Shown here piece by piece: positions 21,763 through 28,897 of a stretch of 38,388 bases of DNA. Position 1 is the first letter of the stretch. Every line of letters begins with the position of its first letter. The stretch comes from Synergistales bacterium. Its GTDB lineage: Bacteria > Synergistota > Synergistia > Synergistales > Synergistaceae. The stretch lies in the NCBI GenBank assembly GCA_026002695.1, contig BOCB01000009.1, positions 1 to 38,388 of the forward strand, given 5' to 3'. The position numbers were made by a program, and so were the translations under genes. The notes under the pieces are model-generated. The model had not been told where the DNA came from. It searched no databases and was given only the letters and a program-made list of their open reading frames with translations.

Positions 21763-23280
21763 GTATCAGAAGACCGCAGCTTGGATATCAGGGTAGGGTA
21801 TAAGAATCTCTCTGGTATCGTTTCCGCTGAGATTCTCCCGGTACAATTTGGGATTACCGCCGCTCAGGCGAACATTATCCGTATTAGCGAGGATTTTAAG
21901 GCGTATTCCTCAGACATACCAGCGACCACTGTAGGCTATTCATTGTTTAGCGTGAGCATTGATATCCATGCCTCGAATGATCAGTTTGTGCCCGATAGCG
22001 GACTGTTTGGATTGGTGAGGACTGGACTGAGAACTTTGGACGCCGCTGGCCTGATTGTCAGCGACTATGATGGTTCGACTGGGGCTGGCAGATCGGTTGA
22101 CATATTCAGCGACTTGGTGTGGGATGAGACCGGAGGCGCGAATAAATTCACGATCAACTGGGATAACGTGAATGTAAATAGCGGCACTAGTCTCCCGCCC
22201 TCCTACTTCTACGTCAAACTCGTCTCCAAGCGCGCGCTGTTGAGTGACTTCGTGATTAAGACTTCAGATCTCGCTGGCTTCGCTAATGGGAAGTACCAGA
22301 ATAGCAAGATTGAGGTTACGGGGATGTCGGCGGTAATCGACATACCGTGGAGTGCGGCGCAGGACTTCTTGGGTTTCCAGAATGCTTCGGTGTACGAGTC
22401 GGATTCAGTTAATCCGGGCGATAAGGCTAAAGCACAGGGCGCGACACTTAGCGTGCCATCGCTTCCTGACAATACTACCGGAACTCACCAGATAAATGTC
22501 ACGGCGGAAGACCGTAAGAATCAAAAAACATACTCCGTTAAGTTCAGGGATCCTTACAATACGAAGGATCTTGGGCTGTTCGTCATATCGAATGCCGCGG
22601 TTGCCGGGAGTCCGATCCCGATAACTGTTACCGGTGTTGATAGCGCGACCGCTCATGGCAAGTATGTTCCCGATACCGTGCTTAAGGAAACGTTCTTCCT
22701 TCCCCTTAGCGATGACTATAAAAATTCGGACTATGCTTGGGTAACGGGGGTTGAGCACATCTCGAACACCGAAACATACAGGGTAAACGTACAGGATGAA
22801 GGATTGACTGTTCCGAGGACATTCATCCTCTCCTTCGACGGCAGCACGCCTGCGCCTACGCCTGATGTCAAGCAGACCGCGGATCTGAACCTCTTCGATC
22901 TGACGATCCACGCTCAGCCGTGGACCTCTTGGACGGCAAACGCGGCCGCCGGAACCGCTACAGTGACGAATTGGGGCACGAACGGCGTTCTCAACCCGAT
23001 TCCCAACGCGGCTGACGTAGCCTTCAGAGCTAAGGCGGCCACTAAGTCTACGGTAAGCGCCGTTACGGCCGGAACAGCGGTCAATACGCTCAGCGTAACC
23101 GTTACCGGTGAGGATGCCACAGTGAAGACGTATGTCATCTCCTTCACACCCGCGTCCGCGCCTACCCCCGTTGATCCCACCGGGGGCGGTTCGAGCGGCG
23201 GCGGCTGCGACGCGGGTCTCGGCGCGTTCGGTCTGATAATCCTCGCCGGTTCGGCGATGGTTCTTCGCAAGAAGAAGTAA
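21682..23280 (+). CDS. Secreted surface protein with Synergist-CTERM-type tail (copy B)
   Basis: A 532-residue exported protein paralogous to the one at 75. The signal peptide (MRMAKRFGLVLMVLALLVSF plus AGSATA) and the tail (SSGGGCDAG, hydrophobic stretch, RKKK) are almost identical to copy A, also at DNA level. The body is strongly diverged and about 200 residues shorter. Shared blocks in the body include KRALLSDFVI (ERILSQFNAFVV in A), FRDPYNTKDLGLFVIS, SATAHGKYVP and FLPLSDDYKNSDY. The region before the tail is Thr/Val/Ala-rich, like a repeated beta-sandwich domain. I take ATG 21682 because it matches copy A and starts the signal peptide. A GTG at 21670 lies in the conserved leader. Function is unknown. 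Confidence 0.85.
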   Translation: MRMAKRFGLVLMVLALLVSFAGSATAAVSEDRSLDIRVGYKNLSGIVSAEILPVQFGITAAQANIIRISEDFKAYSSDIPATTVGYSLFSVSIDIHASNDQFVPDSGLFGLVRTGLRTLDAAGLIVSDYDGSTGAGRSVDIFSDLVWDETGGANKFTINWDNVNVNSGTSLPPSYFYVKLVSKRALLSDFVIKTSDLAGFANGKYQNSKIEVTGMSAVIDIPWSAAQDFLGFQNASVYESDSVNPGDKAKAQGATLSVPSLPDNTTGTHQINVTAEDRKNQKTYSVKFRDPYNTKDLGLFVISNAAVAGSPIPITVTGVDSATAHGKYVPDTVLKETFFLPLSDDYKNSDYAWVTGVEHISNTETYRVNVQDEGLTVPRTFILSFDGSTPAPTPDVKQTADLNLFDLTIHAQPWTSWTANAAAGTATVTNWGTNGVLNPIPNAADVAFRAKAATKSTVSAVTAGTAVNTLSVTVTGEDATVKTYVISFTPASAPTPVDPTGGGSSGGGCDAGLGAFGLIILAGSAMVLRKKK

Positions 23281-23410
23281 CCAATATTAACACAGGGGGC
23301 GGGTTCGCCCGCCCCGTTAAACAGTCACCCATTCTTGTAGGGGCGGTCGGAGTTTGGCCGTCCGACTCACATTCCATAAAGCGGGGAACACGGAAACGGG
23401 CGGGATTTAT
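23185..23410 (+). repeat. 3' flank of surface-protein cassette, copy B
   Basis: The counterpart of 2172-2397, 226 bases: it covers the sorting tail and the 3' flank, including both hairpins. The rest of the 23281-23581 spacer holds no gene. Confidence 0.85.
23296..23315 (+). terminator. Hairpin after surface protein B
   Basis: An 8-bp stem GGGGCGGG/CCCGCCCC with TTCG loop, 15 bases after the stop. It is one base pair longer than in copy A. A second perfect hairpin GGGCGGGA-TTTA-TCCCGCCC follows at 23398-23417. Confidence 0.5.
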
Positions 23411-23524
23411 CCCGCCCCTGCCCGCCCCGTAACTTCCTGCCCGCGATCATCCCTTTTTCCGGAACATCCGCCTGTTTTTTTGAATTTCCCGATCGCCGTA
23501 TTTGCGGGCGGTCGTTCTGATTTT

Positions 23525-23553
23525 TTGACAAAGCCGCGGCATGTACATACAAT
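23525..23553 (+). promoter_or_regulatory. Promoter/operator shared with the YefM/YoeB operon (copy 1)
   Basis: TTGACA, 17 bases, TACAAT. The spacer contains the palindromes GCCGCGGC and ATGTACAT. A near-identical block lies at 24984-25012. Confidence 0.85.
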
Positions 23554-23581
23554 TATTTTAAGGAAGGGAAGGGGATTAGAA

Positions 23582-23809
23582 ATGACCACAGCACAGATAA
23601 TAAACAGAAAATCTCTGTATCGCAAAGTCTGCGGCTTATCCGACGGCGAAGCCGCCCGGGTTGCCGCGCTCATCGACAATTTCAAGGACGGTGACATCGA
23701 CGAGCACGAGCCGAACGCTGAAACAATCTCGGCTATAGAAGAATGCCGCGCGAGAAAAGGAAAACAGGCCTCAAACGTTAAGGAATTATTTGAAGTCCTG
23801 AAAAAGTAA
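23582..23809 (+). CDS. Orphan antitoxin-like small protein
   Basis: A 75-residue acidic protein (MTTAQIINRKSLYRKVCGLS, then DGEAARVAALIDNFKDGDID, ending SNVKELFEVLKK). ATG 23582 follows AAGGGAAGGGG. Size, charge and the C-terminal pattern AIEECRARKGKQASNVKELF resemble RelB/Phd-class antitoxins, but I cannot assign a family. No toxin gene follows: 230 bases of non-coding DNA come next. It is driven by a promoter/operator almost identical to that of the YefM/YoeB pair at 25050, suggesting common descent or cross-regulation. Confidence 0.65.
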   Translation: MTTAQIINRKSLYRKVCGLSDGEAARVAALIDNFKDGDIDEHEPNAETISAIEECRARKGKQASNVKELFEVLKK

Positions 23810-23931
23810 TGCGTCTCGGCTCACATGCCGAGCTGTTCAAGAAATAAAAGAGATTTCACGTTTGTGTTGTTTTAGGGCACAGGAGCCCCCGGCAGAACAG
23901 GGAGGGGCCTGTTTGATGTTGCGTCAATCGT

Positions 23932-23960
23932 TTGACATAATGCCCGGAGGGATATATTCT
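23932..23960 (+). promoter_or_regulatory. Predicted promoter of the zinc-ribbon gene
   Basis: TTGACA (23932-23937), 17 bases, TATTCT (23955-23960), directly upstream of an AT-rich repeat copy that forms the leader. Confidence 0.7.
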
Positions 23961-24015
23961 TAATTAGTTTTTTATATTTACCCTTTAGGCTCCTGATAAT
24001 AAATCAGCGGTAAAA
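23961..24015 (+). repeat. AT-rich dispersed repeat in leader of zinc-ribbon gene
   Basis: TTTACCCTTTAGGCTCCTGA, then TAATAAATCAGCG. Same orientation as the right half of 15299-15400. Confidence 0.7.
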
Positions 24016-24038
24016 ATTTCAGAAGGGAGAGTTGAATA

Positions 24039-24923
24039 ATGGCCGACTCAAAAGTGTTCAACTTGGCGGGCAGCGGAGTGAAGACGGCGGACGCCGCGCA
24101 GGCTCTGGTGTTTTTCTTCGAGGATAAAAAGGGGCTCGTATCAGAGGTGGTCGAAACGCCTCAGGGCGTAATAGTTCAGGCTAAGGCGCAGGATACGTGG
24201 AAAAAATTTGTCGGAATGGACAGCTCTCTGCAGGTTCAATTCATAGATCAGGGAGACTCCATGATCGTCAACATAGGGACCGGCAAGTGGATCGATAAGG
24301 CAGGCGCTGCGGCAGTCGGCGCTTTTGTCTTTGCCCCGCTTCTCATAACCGCCGCGATCGGCGCGTGGGCGAATAAGAAGATGCCGGATGAGATATTCGC
24401 TTATATCGAGACGTTTATAATAACGGGCGGAAAGAGATCGGCTGTCTCCATAAACGCGCGGGACGCGGTAAGCTCGTCGGACGTCGTCTGCCCGAAGTGC
24501 AGGACGAAAAATACCGCCGGAACGAAGTTTTGCAATTCGTGCGGAACGAAACTCGTCGTGGAGTGCGCGGCGTGCGGAGCTGTCGTATCTCCGGGGACAA
24601 AATTTTGTAATTCGTGCGGAGCGAACATCGCGGAGCAGCTTCAAAAGTCGCGGGACGACTCCGTAGTCAAGTGCGCGCAATGCGGCTCGGTCATCACGGG
24701 AGGCGCTAAATTCTGCCCTGAATGCGGAGCTCCCGCGCCCATTAAACTCGACGAGGGCACGACCGCGTGTCCTAAATGCCGCAAGATACTTCCCGAGGGC
24801 ACAAAGTTCTGCCCGGACTGCGGAGAGACGATCCCGGTCAAAAAAATCCCGACATGCCCAAAATGCGGAGTTGAAGTCAAAGAAGGGATGAAATTCTGCA
24901 CCGAGTGCGGAACCGCCCTTTAG
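24039..24923 (+). CDS. Protein with five C-terminal zinc ribbons
   Basis: A 294-residue protein. The N-terminal domain (about residues 1-145) has no family I recognise. It contains one hydrophobic stretch, VGAFVFAPLLITAAIGAWA (about residues 91-109), that could be a membrane segment or a buried helix. From residue 150 on come five zinc ribbons of CxxC-x(10-11)-FCxxCG type: CPKCRTKNTAGTKFCNSCG, CAACGAVVSPGTKFCNSCG, CAQCGSVITGGAKFCPECG, CPKCRKILPEGTKFCPDCG and CPKCGVEVKEGMKFCTECG. All Cys pairs are intact. RBS AGAAGGGAGA lies upstream of the ATG. Such tandem double-zinc-ribbon tails often mediate protein or nucleic-acid contacts. Function is unknown. Confidence 0.75.
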   Translation: MADSKVFNLAGSGVKTADAAQALVFFFEDKKGLVSEVVETPQGVIVQAKAQDTWKKFVGMDSSLQVQFIDQGDSMIVNIGTGKWIDKAGAAAVGAFVFAPLLITAAIGAWANKKMPDEIFAYIETFIITGGKRSAVSINARDAVSSSDVVCPKCRTKNTAGTKFCNSCGTKLVVECAACGAVVSPGTKFCNSCGANIAEQLQKSRDDSVVKCAQCGSVITGGAKFCPECGAPAPIKLDEGTTACPKCRKILPEGTKFCPDCGETIPVKKIPTCPKCGVEVKEGMKFCTECGTAL

Positions 24924-24983
24924 CGGAGTGAAAGAATGCGGAGGGGTTGAACTTCTGTTTAGCCCCTCCTGATTTTTGACATT

Positions 24984-25012
24984 TTGACAAAGCCGCGGCA
25001 TGTACGTACAAT
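24984..25012 (+). promoter_or_regulatory. Promoter/operator of the YefM/YoeB operon (copy 2)
   Basis: TTGACA (24984-24989), 17 bases, TACAAT (25007-25012), with the same GCCGCGGC palindrome as at 23525. The block differs from copy 1 by one base (GTACGTAC for GTACATAC). Confidence 0.85.
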
Positions 25013-25049
25013 TATCAGTACAAATATTATTACGAAAGGAGAATTGTAA

Positions 25050-25361
25050 ATGATAGTATTAAAAGCGGCGGATGTGCGGAATAATTTCAAAAGTGTATGC
25101 GGCATGGTCGCAAACGGCGAGCCCGTTATTGTTCCTCGCCCGAGAAACGAAAACATAGTTTTGATTTCCGAGAAGCGTTTATCGTATCTTGAAAAAGTAG
25201 AAGCTAACATGCGGTATGAGGAAGAACTGAGGGCCGCGGCAGAGAACCTCAATAACGGCGGCGGCATATCGTTCGAGATGGAAGAGCTTGAAACCTTTGA
25301 AACTATGTCCGCGGAAGAAATAAAAGCCTATGTTATCGAAAAAAAGGGTTATAAAATATAA
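25050..25361 (+). CDS. YefM/Phd-type antitoxin
   Basis: A 103-residue Phd/YefM-family antitoxin that should bind the toxin below and repress their promoter. The N-terminal fold is MIVLKAADVRNNFKSVCGMV, then ANGEPVIVPRPRNENIVLIS, with the C-terminal toxin-binding helix region acidic (EEELRAAAENLN, then MEELETFETMSAEEIKAYVI). It is slightly longer than typical YefM. ATG 25050 follows AAAGGAGAA. The toxin starts two bases after its stop. The shared promoter block at 24984 and 23525 suggests that it may also control the orphan antitoxin-like gene. Confidence 0.85.
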   Translation: MIVLKAADVRNNFKSVCGMVANGEPVIVPRPRNENIVLISEKRLSYLEKVEANMRYEEELRAAAENLNNGGGISFEMEELETFETMSAEEIKAYVIEKKGYKI

Positions 25362-25363
25362 GC

Positions 25364-25627
25364 ATGGGCGTTACTTTTGACGATGAAGCTTTTGCTCAAT
25401 ATATTGCATGGCAAACAGAGGACAAGAAAACTGTCAAAAAAATAAACTCTCTCATCCAAAGTATCCGGCGCGAGGGAGCTATGGGCGGTATTGGGAAGCC
25501 TGAACGCCTTAAAAATGTTGCGACGTATAGCAGACGGATTGACGAGAAAAACAGGCTTGTATATATAATCGCTGATAACGGCGATGTGAAAATCTATTCC
25601 TGCAAAGGGCATTACAAAGATATATAG
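25364..25627 (+). CDS. yoeB: Txe/YoeB-type mRNA interferase toxin
   Basis: An 87-residue toxin expected to cut mRNA on the ribosome. Family hallmarks: FDDEAFAQYIAWQTEDKKTV, INSLIQSIRREG, GIGKPERLK, YSRRIDEKNRLVY and the end CKGHYKDI. Residues corresponding to the known active site are present: Glu47, Arg64, His83 and Tyr84. It forms a pair with the YefM-type antitoxin (two-base gap). The fcl gene starts 16 bases downstream but belongs to another function. Confidence 0.88.
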   Translation: MGVTFDDEAFAQYIAWQTEDKKTVKKINSLIQSIRREGAMGGIGKPERLKNVATYSRRIDEKNRLVYIIADNGDVKIYSCKGHYKDI

Positions 25628-25643
25628 CAAATGAGGGAAAACA

Positions 25644-26588
25644 ATGGCGGCGGATAAAAACGCGAAAATCTATGTAGCGGGACACAATGGCATGGTGGGC
25701 TCGGCCATACTTCGGAGGCTGCGCCGCGAAGGATACGGCAATATCATAACGAGGAGCCGCGCGGAGCTCGACCTGCTGAGGCAGAGCGAAACTGAGGACT
25801 TCTTCGCGTCGGTGAGGCCGGAGGCGGTCTTCTTGGCCGCCGCGCGCGTCGGCGGCATCATGGCCAACATGACAAACCAGGCGGCGTTCCTTTACGAAAA
25901 CCTCCAAATACAAAACAACGTGATTCACTCCGCAAGCCGGAACGGCACGAAAAAATTCATATTCCTCGGCAGCTCGTGCGTATATCCGCGCGAATGCCCT
26001 CAGCCCATAAAGGAAGATTACTTTCTCACGGGTCCCTTCGAGCCCACAAACGAGGGCTACGCCATAGCGAAGATAGCGGGGATGAAGCTGTGCGCTCACC
26101 TCGCGCGCGAAGGCGTCTGGGACGCCGCGGCGATAATACCGTGCAACCTTTACGGCCCCGGAGACAACTTCGACCCCGCGAGCTCGCATGTCATGGCCGC
26201 GCTCACTAAGCGCTTCGCCGACGCCGTGAAGGATGGGGCGGCGCGCGTAACATGCTGGGGAACGGGGACGCCGAGGCGCGAGTTCCTCCACGCGGACGAC
26301 CTCGCGCGCGGAACGGTCATGCTCTTCGAGAACAACCCTTACGGATCCGAACCCGTCAACCTCGGATACGGCTCGGACATCGCCATAAAGGATCTCGCCG
26401 GCACGATAGCCGAGGCCGCCGGTTTCAAGGGCGATATAATATGGGACGAGTCCAAGCCCGACGGGATGACGCGGAAGCTGATGGACGCCGCCCGCGCCCG
26501 CGCGATCGGCTTTGTCCCTGAGATAGACATTGAAAAAGGAGCGCGCCTGCTGATAGATGAATACAGGCGCGGTGCCGGAAGGAGCTGA
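25644..26588 (+). CDS. fcl: GDP-L-fucose synthase
   Basis: A 314-residue short-chain dehydrogenase/epimerase that converts GDP-4-keto-6-deoxy-D-mannose to GDP-L-fucose with NADPH. Motifs: N-terminal YVAGHNGMVGSAI Rossmann loop, AAARVGGIMANMTNQAAFLYEN, GSSCVYPRECPQPIKEDYFL with the catalytic Ser/Cys region, and the EGYAIAKIAG YxxxK pair. C-terminal substrate motifs WGTGTPRREFLHADDLA are intact. It is followed after 5 bases by gmd, giving a two-gene pathway operon with the reaction order reversed. Confidence 0.95.
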   Translation: MAADKNAKIYVAGHNGMVGSAILRRLRREGYGNIITRSRAELDLLRQSETEDFFASVRPEAVFLAAARVGGIMANMTNQAAFLYENLQIQNNVIHSASRNGTKKFIFLGSSCVYPRECPQPIKEDYFLTGPFEPTNEGYAIAKIAGMKLCAHLAREGVWDAAAIIPCNLYGPGDNFDPASSHVMAALTKRFADAVKDGAARVTCWGTGTPRREFLHADDLARGTVMLFENNPYGSEPVNLGYGSDIAIKDLAGTIAEAAGFKGDIIWDESKPDGMTRKLMDAARARAIGFVPEIDIEKGARLLIDEYRRGAGRS

Positions 26589-26593
26589 ACCGC

Positions 26594-27691
26594 TTGGGTA
26601 AAGTGGCTGTAATTACGGGAGTTACCGGGCAGGACGGCGCTTATCTCGCGTCTCTGCTCCTGTCGAAGGGATATACGGTACATGGCGTGAAGCGCCGCAG
26701 CTCGCTCTTCAACACGGCTCGTATCGACCACCTTTACGAGGACATGCACTGCGAGAACCAGCGCTTTTTCATACACTACGGCGACCTCACGGACAGCAGC
26801 AACCTTATCCGCGTAATTCAGGAGACGCGGCCGGATGAGATTTACAACCTCGCCGCCCAGAGCCACGTGAAGGTGTCCTTCGAGACGCCTGAGTATACGG
26901 CGAACTCGGACGCCATCGGAACGCTGAGGCTGCTCGAGGCGCTGCGCATACTCCGCCTCGAGGGCAAGACGCGGTTTTATCAGGCGTCTACGAGCGAGCT
27001 GTACGGCAAGGTCGCCGAGACGCCTCAGCGCGAGAGCACGCCCTTTTACCCGCGCAGCCCCTATGCCGCCGCCAAGCTCTACGGCTACTGGATAACGGTC
27101 AACTACCGCGAAGCGTACAACATCTTCGCGTCGAACGGGATACTCTTCAACCACGAGTCCGAGCTGCGCGGCGAGACGTTCGTAACGCGCAAGATAACGC
27201 GGGCGGCGGCCCGCATCGCAAGCGGCAAACAGGAGAGGCTCTGGCTCGGCAACCTGAACTCGAAGCGGGACTGGGGACACGCCGAGGACTACGTCGAGGC
27301 GATGTGGCGTATACTACAATACGACAAGCCGGACGACTTCGTGATAGCCACCGGCGAGACTCACTCCGTCAGGGAGTTCGCCGAAAAAGCCTTCAGGCGC
27401 GCCGGGATGGAGATCGAATGGAGCGGAGAGGGCGCGGACGAAAAGGGCATCGACGCGAAGACAGGCCGCGTCCTGATAGAAATCGACCCGCGCTACTTCC
27501 GCCCGACGGAGGTCGAGCTCCTTCTCGGCGACCCGTCAAAGGCCGAGCGAACCCTCGGCTGGAAGCGCAGGGTGTCGTTCGACGAATTGGTGCGCCGCAT
27601 GGTGGACCACGACATGAATATCGCGGGCAAGGACGACGTAATCTCCGGCGCCGGATTTGAAGTGCCGACCGTGCTGGAGGAGGATAAATAA
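26594..27691 (+). CDS. gmd: GDP-mannose 4,6-dehydratase
   Basis: A 365-residue enzyme making GDP-4-keto-6-deoxymannose from GDP-mannose, the substrate of Fcl. Motifs: ITGVTGQDGAYLA, GVKRRSSLFNTARIDHLY, HYGDLTDSSNL, NLAAQSHVKVSFE, FYQASTSELYGK, the YAAAKLYGYW YxxxK motif, FNHESELRGETFVTRKIT and NLNSKRDWGHAEDYVEAMW. Start TTG 26594 is supported by AAGGAG 9 bases upstream. The product GDP-L-fucose would feed surface polysaccharide or glycoprotein synthesis. No glycosyltransferase lies in the window. Confidence 0.96.
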   Translation: MGKVAVITGVTGQDGAYLASLLLSKGYTVHGVKRRSSLFNTARIDHLYEDMHCENQRFFIHYGDLTDSSNLIRVIQETRPDEIYNLAAQSHVKVSFETPEYTANSDAIGTLRLLEALRILRLEGKTRFYQASTSELYGKVAETPQRESTPFYPRSPYAAAKLYGYWITVNYREAYNIFASNGILFNHESELRGETFVTRKITRAAARIASGKQERLWLGNLNSKRDWGHAEDYVEAMWRILQYDKPDDFVIATGETHSVREFAEKAFRRAGMEIEWSGEGADEKGIDAKTGRVLIEIDPRYFRPTEVELLLGDPSKAERTLGWKRRVSFDELVRRMVDHDMNIAGKDDVISGAGFEVPTVLEEDK

Positions 27692-27704
27692 AATATATAT
27701 AAGG

Positions 27705-27731
27705 CAGGGGCGGGTTTCAAACCCGCCCCTG
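27705..27731. terminator. Hairpin between gmd and the GNAT gene
   Basis: A 10-bp stem CAGGGGCGGG/CCCGCCCCTG with loop TTTCAAA, between convergent genes. It is GC-rich and lacks a long U-run. Confidence 0.55.
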
Positions 27732-27788
27732 TTCCGCGCGACGCCTTACAGCCGGTCCGCGTTTTCAAAATAGCGCCCGCCCGGCGGT

Positions 27789-28274
27789 TTAATCAGCGCC
27801 CCCTAAATCGCGGAGCGCGCCGCCCGTCACCCTGTAAGTGGTCCATTCGTCCATGGGTTTCGCGCCAAGCGACTTGTAGAAATCTATGCTCGGTTTGTTC
27901 CAGTCAAGGCACCACCATTCAAGTCTGCCGCACCCCCGCTCTATCGCGATACGGGCGAGCTCCGAGAGAATAGCTTTGCCGATGCCTTGCCCCCTGTAAT
28001 CGGGTTTCACGAACAAATCCTCAAGATATATTCCCGCCGCTCCGAGGAATGTGGAAAAATTGTGAAAATACAGGGCGAATCCGACTTCCTCGCCGCCGCG
28101 CACGGCGAATATAACCTCCGCGGCGCGCTTGTCGAACAGCCAATCCTCCAGCAGTTGCTCCGTCGCCGATACTTGATCGAGCATATGTTCGTAATCAGCC
28201 AAGTCCTTGATAAATTGCAGGATAAGGGCGCAGTCGCGCCGCTCGGCGGCGCGGATGGTTATGTTACGCGTCAT
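27789..28274 (-). CDS. GNAT-family N-acetyltransferase
   Basis: A 161-residue acetyl-CoA-dependent acetyltransferase of the diamine/spermidine-acetyltransferase-like subgroup. It reads IRAAERRDCALILQFIKDLA at the start. LEDLFVKPDYRGQGIGKAIL carries the acetyl-CoA pyrophosphate loop (RGQGIG), and LEWWCLDWNKPSIDFYKSLG with AKPMDEW is characteristic of that subgroup. ATG 28274 follows GAGGAG 12 bases upstream. The 43-base gap to the VOC gene suggests one transcript. The true amine substrate is not known. Confidence 0.85.
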   Translation of the reverse strand: MTRNITIRAAERRDCALILQFIKDLADYEHMLDQVSATEQLLEDWLFDKRAAEVIFAVRGGEEVGFALYFHNFSTFLGAAGIYLEDLFVKPDYRGQGIGKAILSELARIAIERGCGRLEWWCLDWNKPSIDFYKSLGAKPMDEWTTYRVTGGALRDLGGAD

Positions 28275-28317
28275 ATTCTACTTTACTCCTCTCGGGCTCA
28301 AATGGTACAAAATGGCG

Positions 28318-28752
28318 TTATTCGATTATCAGCATGTCGTTGCCGTCAAATTTCCAGATGTCGGCGTAGGCCACCTCCCAATAATAGCCGTCGGGGTCTT
28401 GGAAATATCCGCTGTAACCGCCCCAGAATACGGTTTGAGGCTGTTTGGCTATTTTGACGCCCGCCTCCTTGAGTTTAAGGAATATCTCATCGACCTCCGC
28501 CTTGCTTTTGGCGTTGTAAGCCATAGTTATCCCGCTGAAACCGCCGCCGGGACGAGGCGGGTTTTTCTCGTCGATGTCCTCCGCCAGCTTATTCAAAGGA
28601 CATAGCTCCAGTTTCGTGCCCTGATTGTCGAAAAATACAACCTGCGGGTCTTCTTCGGTGTTCGGCGTCCGAAATCCCAGAATATCGCTGTAAAAAGCTC
28701 TGGATTTTTTCAAATCTTTGACGCCAAGGCAGATAAGGTTTGCTCTGTTCAT
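28318..28752 (-). CDS. VOC-family (glyoxalase/dioxygenase-like) protein
   Basis: A 144-residue protein with two beta-alpha-beta-beta-beta halves of the vicinal oxygen chelate superfamily: LICLGVKDLKKSRAFYSDIL with GF, KLELCPL, then FSGITMAYNAKSKAEVDEIF and YSGYFQDPDGYYWEVAYADI. It resembles glyoxalase-fold lyase or resistance proteins, but the metal-ligand set differs from true glyoxalase I, so the reaction is unknown. ATG 28752 is 11 bases after AAGGAGG. TTG 28755 is also possible. It lies downstream of the flagellar terminator and so is probably transcribed separately. Confidence 0.8.
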   Translation of the reverse strand: MNRANLICLGVKDLKKSRAFYSDILGFRTPNTEEDPQVVFFDNQGTKLELCPLNKLAEDIDEKNPPRPGGGFSGITMAYNAKSKAEVDEIFLKLKEAGVKIAKQPQTVFWGGYSGYFQDPDGYYWEVAYADIWKFDGNDMLIIE

Positions 28753-28848
28753 CAATCGCGTATCCTCCTTAAAGTTAATGTATTTTCCCTGCCGACGCGG
28801 TTACATTATAACCGAAAAAACCTGACCGGTTCCGCGTCTCAAAACGGC

Positions 28849-28884
28849 AAAAATCGCGCGCGGCTTTCGCCGCGCGCGATTTTT
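28849..28884. terminator. Terminator at the end of the flg operon
   Basis: A 16-bp perfect stem (AAAAATCGCGCGCGGC with its complement) and a TTTC loop begin 14 bases past the flgI stop. The A-run on one side gives U-runs in both directions. Confidence 0.9.
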
Positions 28885-28897
28885 GATTTTAACGCTT

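Noticed and set aside
26339..27280. Minus-strand frame of about 313 codons opposite gmd
   Set aside because: Shadow of fcl and gmd, with no recognisable domain.
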